Below are positions 6,813 through 15,321 of a stretch of 64,000 nucleotides of DNA, one piece after another. Below the pieces are notes generated by a model that had not been told where the DNA came from, did no database searches, and saw only the letters and a program-made list of their open reading frames with translations. Positions within the stretch are counted from its first letter, which is position 1, and each line of letters begins with the position of its first letter. The position numbers and the translations under genes were made by a program. The stretch spans positions 868,001-932,000 of the forward strand of contig NZ_AP025171.1 of NCBI RefSeq assembly GCF_003402535.2, in the 5' to 3' direction. This stretch comes from Cupriavidus sp. P-10 (GTDB lineage: Bacteria; Pseudomonadota; Gammaproteobacteria; Burkholderiales; Burkholderiaceae).

Positions 6813-8273
6813 ATGACTCGACACGATGCAACCTCGCCGGCCTGGCCCGGTGAAAATACTCCGGCACTGCTGCCGGACCTGTTCAAGCAACCGCGCATCC
6901 TGCTGCCGGAATGGACGCTGCTGCGCCAGGGCGCGGTGCGCGGGCATGCGGTGGTAGTGGAGGATGGCCAATTCACGGCCGTGGGCAGCGCCGATGAGGT
7001 GAAGGCAAGGTTCCCTGAACTGGAAACCCTCCCGCTGCCGCGCATGCTGCTGATGCCGGGCATGATCGACACGCACCACCACCTGACGCAGTCGTTCGGC
7101 AAGTCGCTGGTGTTCGGCGAGCCGTCCGAAATCTTCCGTCGCGTCTGGGTGCCGCTGGAGGGCAGCCTGACGGCGGAGCACCTGTACCTGTCGTCCAAGC
7201 TGGCGGCGCTGGAAGCGCTGCGCGGCGGCTTTACCACCGTGGTCGATGCCGGCACGCGCAGCGAGGCGGGGCTGGATGCGATCGCGCGCGCGGTCACCGA
7301 TGCCGGCGTGCGCTGCGTGCTGGGACTGATCTGCAACGACAAGCCCGGCGCCGAAACGCTCGACGCCGCGCCAATCCTGCGCCGCGCCGCCGCGCACCTG
7401 GACAAGTACGCCAGCGACCCGCTGGTGGCGCCGTCGCTGGCGATCTCGATCCCCGAAGTGGCCTCCGACGCGATGCTGCACCACGTCTACCAGCTCTGCG
7501 CCGAGTCTGGCCGCATCTTCCAGACCCACGCCAACGAGCATCTGGTCGCGGTGGAGCGCTCGCTCAACGCCTGCGGCCGCCGGCCCATCGAACACCTGGC
7601 GGCGGTCGGCGCACTGGGGCCGGCGGCGCTGCTGGCGCATGCCACGCTGGTGACGCCGCAAGAGATCCGCCTGCTGGCCGATACCGGCGCGGCGGTGGCC
7701 TACAACCCCGTAGCCAGCGCGTGGAAGGGCAACGCGGTAGCGCCCGCCGAAACCATGGCGACCTTCGGCGTGCGCCTGGGCCTCGGCACCGACGGCACCC
7801 GCAGCGACGCCTTCCGCCTGCTCGACTACGCCGAGGCGGCGCAACGCTTTGCCTTCGGCATCGGCGTGGGCGATTCGTCGTGCGGCGCCGGCTGGCGCTG
7901 GGTCGACATGGCCACGCATGACGCCGCCGATGTCGCGGGGCTGGGCGCACTGACCGGCGAGATTGCCACCGGCAAGCGCGCCGACTTCCTGCTGGTCGAC
8001 CTCGACGTGCCCGAGCTGGCGCCGTCGTGGGACCTGACCTGGGAGTTGGTGCGACTGGCCAATCGCGACCAGATCCGCGCGGTGTTTGTCGACGGCAGCC
8101 TGCGCCTGTGGCAAGGCTGGCCAACCGACTGGGATGCCCGCGCGCTGATGCAGGCCATCCACGCCATGGCCGCGGACACCGTCGCGAACGCGCCGATCCG
8201 CAAGCTGCATGACGCGGCCGACGTGCACCGCGCGCGCCATGCCTCCGGCATCGCAACCGGCGAGGCAGCGTGA
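6813..8273 (+). CDS. Amidohydrolase, nucleobase deaminase type (TrzA/AtzB/8-oxoguanine deaminase-like)
   Basis: The 486-residue metal-dependent hydrolase has the metal and active-site motifs in order: MPGMIDTHHHLTQS (near residue 85), QTHANEH (near 235), LLAHATLV (near 275) and LGTDGTRSD (near 325). This pattern is that of cytosine/guanine/8-oxoguanine deaminases and chlorotriazine hydrolases. With a nucleobase permease in front, deamination of an imported purine or triazine-like base is likely. The exact substrate cannot be told. The gene overlaps or abuts the next reading frame at its stop. Confidence 0.82.
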   Translation: MTRHDATSPAWPGENTPALLPDLFKQPRILLPEWTLLRQGAVRGHAVVVEDGQFTAVGSADEVKARFPELETLPLPRMLLMPGMIDTHHHLTQSFGKSLVFGEPSEIFRRVWVPLEGSLTAEHLYLSSKLAALEALRGGFTTVVDAGTRSEAGLDAIARAVTDAGVRCVLGLICNDKPGAETLDAAPILRRAAAHLDKYASDPLVAPSLAISIPEVASDAMLHHVYQLCAESGRIFQTHANEHLVAVERSLNACGRRPIEHLAAVGALGPAALLAHATLVTPQEIRLLADTGAAVAYNPVASAWKGNAVAPAETMATFGVRLGLGTDGTRSDAFRLLDYAEAAQRFAFGIGVGDSSCGAGWRWVDMATHDAADVAGLGALTGEIATGKRADFLLVDLDVPELAPSWDLTWELVRLANRDQIRAVFVDGSLRLWQGWPTDWDARALMQAIHAMAADTVANAPIRKLHDAADVHRARHASGIATGEAA

Positions 8274-8275
8274 CG

Positions 8276-8983
8276 ATGGACATGACGTGGTTCAGTGTCG
8301 GCGTGGCGGTCTTCACCGGCGCGCTGATCCAGGGCGCGACCGGCATGGGCTTCGCGCTGATCGTGGTGCCGGTGCTGGCGCTGGCCGCGCCGGCGATGCT
8401 GCCGGGCGCGTTGCTGCTGGCGATGCTGCCGCTCAATGCCTATGTAGCCTGGCGCGAGCGCCACGCCATTGACCTGCGCGGCGCGGGCTGGATCAGCGCC
8501 GGGCGGCTGGCGGGCACCTTCGGCGGGCTGTGGGTGCTGGTGGCGATGCCGATGGCGTGGCTCAATGCGCTGGTCGGCGGCAGCACCATTGCGGCCGCGC
8601 TGGCCTCATTGCTGGCGCCGGCCTTTACGCCGGGGCGGCTGACGTTTGCCTCGACCGGGCTGATCACCGGCGTCACCGAGACCGCCACCGGCGTGGGCGG
8701 CCCGCCGCTGGCGCTGGCCTACCAGCACGCGCCGGTGGCAACGCTGCGCGCGACCGTGGCGCTGTGCTTCCTGGTCGGCGAAGTGATTTCGCTGGTGGTG
8801 CTGGCGCTGAGCGGCAAGCTCGGCATGGAGCAGGTGTTCTACGCCGCCGGCCTGTTGCCGGTGCTGGGCGTGGGCATGGTGGCCAGCCATCTGGTGCACC
8901 GGCGCATCAACCAGCGCATGCTGCGCATCGGCGTGCTGGTGTTCGCGCTGGTGTCGGGTGCGGTGGTGCTGCTGCGCGGCTAG
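8276..8983 (+). CDS. TSUP (TauE/SafE) family membrane transporter
   Basis: The product is a membrane protein of about 235 residues with roughly eight helices. It has the two TauE/SafE half motifs (GALIQGATGMGFALIVVP near the N-terminus, GLITGVTETATGVGGPPLAL in the middle). TSUP proteins export sulfite or small organosulfur/carboxylate anions. The ATG at 8276 is chosen because GAGG lies 10 bp upstream. A GTG at 8270, overlapping the previous stop, is possible. As third gene of the nucleobase operon it may export a product of the amidohydrolase pathway. Confidence 0.82.
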   Translation: MDMTWFSVGVAVFTGALIQGATGMGFALIVVPVLALAAPAMLPGALLLAMLPLNAYVAWRERHAIDLRGAGWISAGRLAGTFGGLWVLVAMPMAWLNALVGGSTIAAALASLLAPAFTPGRLTFASTGLITGVTETATGVGGPPLALAYQHAPVATLRATVALCFLVGEVISLVVLALSGKLGMEQVFYAAGLLPVLGVGMVASHLVHRRINQRMLRIGVLVFALVSGAVVLLRG

Positions 8984-8991
8984 GCCAGGGG

Positions 8992-10029
8992 CTATGCGGC
9001 TGGCGTCGACGAGGCCCGCACCACCAGTTCGGGTGCGGGCCCGGCGATCACCGTGTGGCTGCGATCGCCGGAGAGGTGGGCGAACAACAACTCTACCGCC
9101 AGCGACGCCACCCGCTCCAGATGCAGGTTGACCGCGGTGATCGGCGGCTGCGCGCCGCGGGCGCGGATGCCGTCGTAACGGGTGGCCAGCAGCACGTCGT
9201 CGGGCACGCGCTTGCCCAGGCTTTGCAGGTGGGCCATCGCGCCCACCGCAAACGCATCGACCGGCGCGCACAGCGCATCGAGCTGCGGCATCTGCGCCAG
9301 CAGCTGCGCGCAGGCATCGGCACCGCCGGCTTCGCCGCGTTCCTCGGGCGCCTTGGCGATGTGGCAGGGCAGGCCGGCCGCCTGCGTGAATTCGCGATAG
9401 GCGCGCTCGGTTTCCACATATGACTGCCGCGGCGCGGCGCCGATCATCAGGCCGATATGCCGGCGGCCATGTCCATGCAGGTGTTCCAGCAGCAGGCGCG
9501 CGGTTTCGGCGGATTGCAGGTCGACGCAAGGCACCGGCGTCTCGGTCAGCGGCTCGCGCCCGATCGACACGATGCTGACGCCGCGCTCGCGCAGCCGTGC
9601 GATATGCGGGTCGCCGGCAATCGGCTCGATCACGATGGCGCCGTCGATATCGAGCGTATCGAGCAATCCGCCCGCGCCTTCCAGCGGCGGCACCAGCACC
9701 ACGCCAAGCCCGCGCCCCATTGCCGCTTCGGCCGCGATCGCCGCCACTTCCATCATAAACCCCAGCCGCGACGTCCCGCCCGCCACCGCGAACGGCATCG
9801 ACGACAGCAGCGCGATGCAGTTGGCGCGGCCCGACTGCAGCCGCTGCGCACGCACGCTGGGCCGGTAGCCCAGTTCCGCCGCGATGCGCTTGACGCGCGC
9901 GCGCGTGGCCGGGTCCAGCACGCCGCGGTCGTTCAGCGCGTGCGAGACCGTGGTCAGCGACACGCCGGCGGCGCGGGCAACGTCGTGGATGGTGAGGCGG
10001 CGGGGGCGGTCTGGCGTGGAATCGGTCAT
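8992..10029 (-). CDS. LacI-family transcriptional repressor
   Basis: The 345-residue regulator has an N-terminal LacI helix-turn-helix (RLTIHDVARAAGVSLTTVSHALNDRG, about residues 10-35) with the hinge region GYRPSVRAQRL. A periplasmic-binding-protein-like sensor domain follows (ALLSSMPFAVAGG, DGAIVIEPIAG, HIGLMIGA). The ATG at 10029 leaves the usual ~9 residues before the HTH. It is convergent with the permease-amidohydrolase-TSUP operon with only 8 bp between stops. The 16-bp LacI-type palindrome in that operon's promoter makes it the likely regulator, with an imported base or product as inducer. Confidence 0.9.
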   Translation of the reverse strand: MTDSTPDRPRRLTIHDVARAAGVSLTTVSHALNDRGVLDPATRARVKRIAAELGYRPSVRAQRLQSGRANCIALLSSMPFAVAGGTSRLGFMMEVAAIAAEAAMGRGLGVVLVPPLEGAGGLLDTLDIDGAIVIEPIAGDPHIARLRERGVSIVSIGREPLTETPVPCVDLQSAETARLLLEHLHGHGRRHIGLMIGAAPRQSYVETERAYREFTQAAGLPCHIAKAPEERGEAGGADACAQLLAQMPQLDALCAPVDAFAVGAMAHLQSLGKRVPDDVLLATRYDGIRARGAQPPITAVNLHLERVASLAVELLFAHLSGDRSHTVIAGPAPELVVRASSTPAA

Positions 10030-10082
10030 GCCGGGTTTGAGCTGGGAATCAGCCGGAGCATACATCAGCGGACATGGGCAGG

Positions 10083-10292
10083 TCAGCGGCGCGCGCCTTG
10101 CCCGGTTGGCGCCGACGACAATTCCTTCCAATGCTCGCGCGTGAATGCGTAGAGCGTGTCGAGCGCCGGCGACAGCACGCCGAACAATCGGCGCCTTCGA
10201 CGCCGCGGGAGCGGATGCCATTTCCGCCCGCATGGAGTCTGCACTGGCCTGAGACAGCAGGCCTCAGGTATGGAACTCGCCGGTGGGGGCAT
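10083..10292 (-). pseudogene. Possible small frameshifted coding remnant
   Basis: Between yihY and lacI the minus strand holds a frame ending at 10083 whose last ~35 codons (LFGVLSPALDTLYAFTREHW and onward to KELSSAPTGQGARR) look protein-like. The plausible start (MRAEMASAPAASK, ATG near 10234) is in another frame. One frameshift near 10190 would join them into a ~50-residue protein. No known family is recognised, and the coding signal could be chance. Confidence 0.2.
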
Positions 10293-11169
10293 CCGAAGAA
10301 GGCGGTTGCTCCCAGCCGCTGCGCTCGAATTCGGCGATCACCTGCGCCCCGAGCAACAAGAGTGTCGCCGCGATCTCCAGGCTCAGCAGCACCACGATCG
10401 CGGTGGTCAGCGAGCCATAGACCCGTCCCACCTGCGACAGCGTGGTGAAGTACCACACCAGCACATGGCGCGAGATCTCCCACAGCACCGCGGCGAGCAC
10501 AGCGCCGCACAGGGCATGGCGCAGCGACAGCCGGCCCACCGGCATCACCATGTAGATCGACGTCAGCAGCAGGATCTCGCCCAGGAAGCCGAGCAGGTAT
10601 AGGAGGGTGGTGGAAAGCCGGTCGAGCGACCAGTCATGGCCCAGCACTTCCACGTGACGTTCGCCGATGGCGATCAGCCCGCCCGAGACCAATGTCACCA
10701 GCAGCAGCCCTACACTCAGCACCGCGATATAGCAGTAAGGCAGCACCGCCGAGATCAGGAAATGCCGGCGCCGGATCGCCACCCGATGGACGAAGATCAC
10801 CGACATGGCGTTTTCCAGCACGGTAAACGCCAGCGAGCTGAAAAACAGCATCGTGCCCAGCAAGACCCAGCCGACCGTGGCGCGGCTGCGCAGGAACGAC
10901 GCCAGCTCGGGCACCAGCGCCCTGGACTGTCCCGGCACCACCCACTCCAGGTAGCGCGCCAGCGTCGACAGCAACAGCCGTGGGTCGATCACATGCGACA
11001 GCGCGATGACCATCAGGATCAGCAACGGCACGATGGACAGCAGCGCGTAATACGCAACCGCGCCGGCAAGCAGCAGGCCCTGGTTGGCGCGAAACTGGAG
11101 CAGCGTGCGCCACAGGAAGCGCCCCGGATGACGGAGCAGGTCGCGGACGCGGGCGTCGAGAAGCTGCAT
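10264..11169 (-). CDS. YihY/BrkB family inner-membrane protein
   Basis: The 301-residue polytopic protein has the YihY/BrkB pattern: FRANQGLLLAGAVAYYALLSIVPLLILMVI near the N-terminus, then about six helices, with GSLTTAIVVLLSLEIAATLLLLGAQVIAEF near the C-terminus. The molecular role is undefined in the family, although an envelope or transport function is assumed. The ATG at 11169 is used. A GTG three codons upstream (11178) is an alternative, and neither has a strong Shine-Dalgarno sequence. Confidence 0.85.
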   Translation of the reverse strand: MQLLDARVRDLLRHPGRFLWRTLLQFRANQGLLLAGAVAYYALLSIVPLLILMVIALSHVIDPRLLLSTLARYLEWVVPGQSRALVPELASFLRSRATVGWVLLGTMLFFSSLAFTVLENAMSVIFVHRVAIRRRHFLISAVLPYCYIAVLSVGLLLVTLVSGGLIAIGERHVEVLGHDWSLDRLSTTLLYLLGFLGEILLLTSIYMVMPVGRLSLRHALCGAVLAAVLWEISRHVLVWYFTTLSQVGRVYGSLTTAIVVLLSLEIAATLLLLGAQVIAEFERSGWEQPPSSDAPTGEFHT

Positions 11170-11279
11170 GGGGGGCACCGGAGAGTGCAGGTGCCGACAT
11201 TATGCGTCGGCGGGCGCCCATGTGTCCGGCCCGAGGTGCCGGCAGCGCCCGCGCCGCGACGGCTTGCGCCGCGCGAAAA

Positions 11280-11468
11280 TCAGATCTTGATGTCGATGGT
11301 CTGGCCCAGATGCGGCGGATTGCTGGCCGCAACCGGCTGGGGCATGGCCTGCAGCAGTGCAGCCACGCCTTGTGCCTGCATGTCCAGCGACTTGCGCAGC
11401 ATCAGCAGGCCCACCGCATCGGCGCCCGGATCGCCAGCCAGGCCGGCGGTGACATTGGAAATTTCCAT
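11280..11468 (-). CDS. YjfB-like putative motility protein
   Basis: This 62-residue protein matches the short YjfB family, with a helical VGLLMLRKSLDMQAQGVAALLQAMPQ core and the characteristic C-terminal P-x-LGQ-x-IDIKI ending (PPHLGQTIDIKI). AAGGAA precedes the ATG at 11468. Family members often lie near flagellar or chemotaxis genes, but none occur in this window. The 210-bp gap to the lysR gene upstream holds no other gene that I can see. Confidence 0.7.
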   Translation of the reverse strand: MEISNVTAGLAGDPGADAVGLLMLRKSLDMQAQGVAALLQAMPQPVAASNPPHLGQTIDIKI

Positions 11469-11678
11469 GAAGAGGATTCCTTGGTGAAGGTTGGGAGGGA
11501 CGGCGGAACGGAACTGCCGCCAACACCCAATGACGGCCCCGGCCGTTCAACCTTGAGGGTGGCGCCTGTTCTTGAATGCTTCCGGCACGACCGAATATCA
11601 CAGCTCCTGCCCTTCATCGATCACTTTCCGGCGTAGCTTTCAGGCTGCCCCGCGACAGTCGCCCATGCCTGCCACTCG

Positions 11679-12620
11679 CTACGCCAGCGGCGCCTCCGCC
11701 GGCGCCTGCGGCGCCCCGGCCGCCCGCCGCAAACAACCCAGCATCGCTGCCACCGCCGCGCGCGATTCGCCGTCCGCGCGCCAGTACATCGACACCGAGC
11801 CGAACCCCGCCAGCCGCAGCGGCACGATGCGCAGTGCCCCAAGTTCTTCCAGCCGGCGTGCGGTACGGTGCGAGGCCAGCCCGACCATGTCGCTGTTGTT
11901 GAACAGGGTCAGGTTCAGCACGGTAGAGTTGCTTTCCACGCAGTCCGCCGGCAGCGCGCGCCCGGCGCTGGCCAGCGCGCCTTCCAGCGCGTTGCGGATC
12001 GGCGTGCCGCGTGGCCAGACCACCCAGCGGTGGCGGTACAGGTCGTCCCAGGCAACCTTGCCGCCCTGTAGCAGCGGGTGCCGCGGCCGGGCGACGAAGT
12101 GGATCGGCTCCATGTAGAGCGATTCGGTGCGCATCTGCGCGTCCTGCAACTCCGGCGCAGAACGGCCCACCACAATATCCAGCTCGCTGCGCGCGAGCTG
12201 CCCCATCAGCCGGTCCATGGTGGTTTCCAGCAGCCGCACACTGGCGCGGGGCATCTGCTGCAGCAATTGCAGCGCGGCCAGCGGCACCGTGTCGGCCGCC
12301 GAGGCGCCCGAGGTGCCCACCACTACCAGCCCGCTGCCGCCGTCGCGCATGGCCTGCAGGTCGTCGCGGGCGGTGTCGAGTTGCGCCTCGATCCGGCGCG
12401 CGTGCTCGATCAGCGACTCGCCGTAGGGCGTGGGCCGCAGGCCGCGCGCCTGGCGCTCGAACAGCGGCAGGCCGATATCGTCCTCCAGGTCTTTCAGCCA
12501 CTTGGAAAGCCCGGGCTGGGTGGTGTTCAGCATGGCGGCGGACTGGCTCATGTTGCCGGTCTCGGCCAGGCTCAGCAGCATCTGCAGGTTGCGCAGGCGC
12601 AGTCTCTGGGTCCAGTCCAT
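11679..12620 (-). CDS. LysR-family regulator of the gentisate operon
   Basis: The 313-residue protein has an HTH at about residues 8-50 (LRNLQMLLSLAETGNMSQSAAMLNTTQPGLSKWLKDLE) and a substrate-binding domain (GLVVVGTSGASAADTVPLAAL onward). It is transcribed divergently from the gentisate dioxygenase gene, the classic arrangement for a LysR activator of an aromatic pathway. The inducer is likely a 3-hydroxybenzoate or gentisate-type acid. The ATG at 12620 starts right before the HTH. Confidence 0.9.
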   Translation of the reverse strand: MDWTQRLRLRNLQMLLSLAETGNMSQSAAMLNTTQPGLSKWLKDLEDDIGLPLFERQARGLRPTPYGESLIEHARRIEAQLDTARDDLQAMRDGGSGLVVVGTSGASAADTVPLAALQLLQQMPRASVRLLETTMDRLMGQLARSELDIVVGRSAPELQDAQMRTESLYMEPIHFVARPRHPLLQGGKVAWDDLYRHRWVVWPRGTPIRNALEGALASAGRALPADCVESNSTVLNLTLFNNSDMVGLASHRTARRLEELGALRIVPLRLAGFGSVSMYWRADGESRAAVAAMLGCLRRAAGAPQAPAEAPLA

Positions 12621-12632
12621 GGTGAGTGACCT

Positions 12633-12680
12633 ATACGGTAAATAGTATCGATAAGATGAAAAGTTCATTTCAAATCTTAT
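12633..12680. promoter_or_regulatory. LysR binding sites in the divergent gentisate promoter
   Basis: Two inverted repeats lie in the AT-rich part of the 159-bp divergent gap: ATAC-N8-GTAT at 12633-12648 and ATAAGAT-N16-ATCTTAT at 12651-12680. The first fits the T-N11-A symmetry of LysR boxes. Together they look like a recognition and an activation site for the divergent regulator. Confidence 0.5.
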
Positions 12681-12779
12681 AGGGCGCGGCGTATAACGAC
12701 AACACAGACGGTGCGCAGTCATCCAGGCACCCACCCAAAAGCGCTCTCAAAACGCCCTGTGCGAAGTTACGGAGACAGC

Positions 12780-13826
12780 ATGTCCGAGCACACCCCAGAC
12801 CCGGCCCGCGTGGCCTACTACGAAGAAATCGGCCGCAGCCACATGACCCCGTTGTGGGAGTCGCTGCACGCCCTGGTGCCGCCACAGCCGCGGCCGCAGA
12901 TTGTTCCCGCCATCTGGAAGTACGCGCAGATCCGCCCGCTGGTGATGCAGGCCGGCGGCGTCATCAGCGCCGAGGAAGCGGTGCGCCGCGTGCTGGTGCT
13001 GGAGAACCCCGGCATCCCTGGCAAGTCCAGCATTACCTCAACGCTGTATGCCGGCCTGCAGCTGATCCTGCCCGGCGAGATCGCCCCCAGTCACCGTCAT
13101 ACGCAATCGGCGCTGCGCTTTATCGTCGAAGGCAAGGGCGCCTGGACCGCCGTCAACGGCGAACGCACCACCATGCATCCCGGCGATTTCATCATCACTC
13201 CGTCGTGGACCTGGCATGACCATGGCAACCCCGGCGTGGAAGACGGCGGCGAGCCGGTGGTGTGGCTCGACGGACTGGACATCCCGCTGGTGCAGCAGTT
13301 CGACGCCGGCTTTGCCGAGAACTACCCCGAGTCGCAGCAGCCCGTGACCCGCGCCGAAGGCGACAGCTTTGCCCGCTTCGGCCACAACATGGTGCCGGTG
13401 CGGCACCGCGTGATTGATCCCACTTCGCCGGTCTTCAGCTACCCGTACGCGCGGTCGCGCGAGGCGCTGGACCAGCTCTACCGCAACGGCGAGCTCGATC
13501 CCTGGGATGGCGTCAAGCTGCGCTACGTCAACCCGGCCACCGGCGGCTGGCCGATGCCGACCATCGCCACCTTCATGCAGTACCTGCCCGCGGGTTTCCA
13601 GGGCAAGACCTACCGCAGCACCGACGCCACCGTGTACAGCGTGGTGGAAGGGCGCGGCACGGTGCGCATCGGCGATGCACAGTTCCAGTTCGAGCCGCGC
13701 GATGTGTTCGTGGCGCCGTCATGGGCGCCGGTGCAGCTCGGCGCGCTGGAAGACGCCGTGCTGTTCAGCTATTCCGACCGGCCGGTACTGTCCGCGCTGA
13801 ACCTGCTGCGCGAATCGCGCACCTGA
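12780..13826 (+). CDS. nagI: Gentisate 1,2-dioxygenase
   Basis: The 348-residue bicupin ring-cleavage enzyme opens gentisate to maleylpyruvate using Fe(II). The N-terminal cupin shows the metal ligands in [18 protein letters not shown] (His about 105 and 107) and in [11 protein letters not shown] (His about 146). A second cupin follows ([16 protein letters not shown]). Length and the motif RHTQSALRF are typical of the family. The ATG at 12780 has GGAGA 9 bp upstream. First gene of the operon. Confidence 0.95.
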   Translation: MSEHTPDPARVAYYEEIGRSHMTPLWESLHALVPPQPRPQIVPAIWKYAQIRPLVMQAGGVISAEEAVRRVLVLENPGIPGKSSITSTLYAGLQLILPGEIAPSHRHTQSALRFIVEGKGAWTAVNGERTTMHPGDFIITPSWTWHDHGNPGVEDGGEPVVWLDGLDIPLVQQFDAGFAENYPESQQPVTRAEGDSFARFGHNMVPVRHRVIDPTSPVFSYPYARSREALDQLYRNGELDPWDGVKLRYVNPATGGWPMPTIATFMQYLPAGFQGKTYRSTDATVYSVVEGRGTVRIGDAQFQFEPRDVFVAPSWAPVQLGALEDAVLFSYSDRPVLSALNLLRESRT

Positions 13827-13917
13827 GCCCGCCAACCCTGACCACAGCCGCCGCGCGCGGTGCCGGCCGGCACCGCCGGGCCGGCGCTCACCTGACAAAT
13901 CCTTGGAAGCCTTGACC

Positions 13918-14616
13918 ATGTCCTACGTCTTCACGCCCCCCGCCACCGTAGCCATCCCCGTTGCCGGCAGCGATGACCAGTTCGCCGTGCGCCGCGTCTA
14001 CTGCGTGGGCCGCAACTACGCCGCCCACGCCCGTGAAATGGGCTTCGATCCCGACCGCGAGCCGCCGTTCTTCTTCTGCAAGCCGGCCGACGCCATCGTC
14101 CCGGTGCAGGCCGGCACCACGCTCGACCTGCCATACCCGGCGCAGACGCAGAACTACCACTACGAGGCCGAGCTGGTGGCCGTGGTCGGCAAGGGCGGTT
14201 CCGACATCCCGGTGGAGCAGGCGCTGGAGCACGTCTGGGGCTATGCCGTCGGCCTCGACATGACCCGCCGCGACCTGCAGATGAAGATGCGCGAGATGGG
14301 CCGCCCGTGGGAAATCGGCAAGGCCTTCGACGCCTCGGCGCCGGTCGGCCCGATCCACCGTGCCAGCGATATCGGCCACCCGCAGCAGGCCGGCCTCTGG
14401 CTGACGGTCAACGGTGAAACCAAACAACGCAGCACCGTGGCACACCTGATCTGGTCGGTGGCCGAGACCGTGGCCTACCTGTCGCAGTTTTTCCGCCTGG
14501 AACCGGGCGACGTCATTTTCACCGGCACGCCCGAAGGCGTGGGCGCGGTCAAGGCCGGCGACACCATGGTCACCGGCGTCGACGGGCTGGGCGAACTGAC
14601 CGTGCGCGTGGTCTGA
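13918..14616 (+). CDS. nagK: Fumarylpyruvate hydrolase (FAH family)
   Basis: The 232-residue protein shows the FAH fold: CVGRNYAAHAREMGFDP, the metal-binding acidic residues in YHYEAELVAVVGKGG and GLDMTRRDLQ, and the C-terminal GDVIFTGTPEGVGAV. It cleaves fumarylpyruvate to fumarate and pyruvate, the last step of the gentisate route. GGAAG precedes the ATG at 13918. A TTG at 13903 is a less likely start. Confidence 0.93.
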   Translation: MSYVFTPPATVAIPVAGSDDQFAVRRVYCVGRNYAAHAREMGFDPDREPPFFFCKPADAIVPVQAGTTLDLPYPAQTQNYHYEAELVAVVGKGGSDIPVEQALEHVWGYAVGLDMTRRDLQMKMREMGRPWEIGKAFDASAPVGPIHRASDIGHPQQAGLWLTVNGETKQRSTVAHLIWSVAETVAYLSQFFRLEPGDVIFTGTPEGVGAVKAGDTMVTGVDGLGELTVRVV

Positions 14617-14651
14617 CCCCGCGCCAGGCACAGCACACAGGCAATCCGACC

Positions 14652-15293
14652 ATGCAGCTCTACAGCTTCTTCAACAGCTCGACCTCCTACCGCGTGCGTA
14701 TCGCGCTGGCCCTCAAGGGCCTGCCGTATGACTACCTGGGCGTCAATATCCGCACCGGCCAGCACCGCGAAGCCGAATACGTCGACGGCATCAACCCGTC
14801 CGCTTCCGTGCCCGCGCTGGTCGATGGCGACTTCACGCTGGGGCAGTCGTTCGCGATCATCGACTACCTGGACGCGCGCCATCCCGAGCCGTGCCTGCTG
14901 CCGCAAGACCCCGGGCAGCGCGCGCGCGTGCTGGAGCTGTCGATGCTGATCGGCTGCGATATCCACCCGGTCAACAACCTGCGCGTGCTGCGCTACCTGC
15001 AAGACGTACTGAAGGCCACGCCCGAGCAGAAGGACGCCTGGTACCGGCACTGGATCGACGAAGGCATGGCCGGTGTCGAGCGGCTGCTCGCGCGCCACGG
15101 CCATGGCAAGTGGTGCTTCGGCAACGCGCCCACGCTGGCCGATGTCGCGCTGGTTCCGCAGGTAGCCAACGCGCTGCGGATGGGCTGCGACCTCAGCGCG
15201 TACCCGCGTGCCATGGCGGCCTATGCCCACGCCAGCGAGCATCCGGCCTTCGCCCAGGCGGCGCCGACACGCCAGCCAGATTTCATCGCCTGA
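14652..15293 (+). CDS. nagL: Maleylpyruvate isomerase (zeta-class GST)
   Basis: The 213-residue glutathione-dependent isomerase converts maleylpyruvate to fumarylpyruvate. The N-terminal thioredoxin-like domain carries the zeta-class motif as NSSTSYRVRIALALKGL, with Thr at the position often held by Cys, and INPSASVPALVDGD and LGQSFAIIDYLD follow. The C-terminal helical domain has NAPTLADVALVPQ. A maleylacetoacetate isomerase would look the same; the gentisate operon decides the call. Confidence 0.92.
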   Translation: MQLYSFFNSSTSYRVRIALALKGLPYDYLGVNIRTGQHREAEYVDGINPSASVPALVDGDFTLGQSFAIIDYLDARHPEPCLLPQDPGQRARVLELSMLIGCDIHPVNNLRVLRYLQDVLKATPEQKDAWYRHWIDEGMAGVERLLARHGHGKWCFGNAPTLADVALVPQVANALRMGCDLSAYPRAMAAYAHASEHPAFAQAAPTRQPDFIA

Positions 15294-15321
15294 CGCCAGC
15301 GGCGCAGGCCAGGAGACAAGC

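Noticed and set aside
5324..8240. Long minus-strand open frames opposite the permease and amidohydrolase genes
   Set aside because: Composition is low-complexity His/Arg/Gln-rich, and the plus-strand genes are intact with family motifs.
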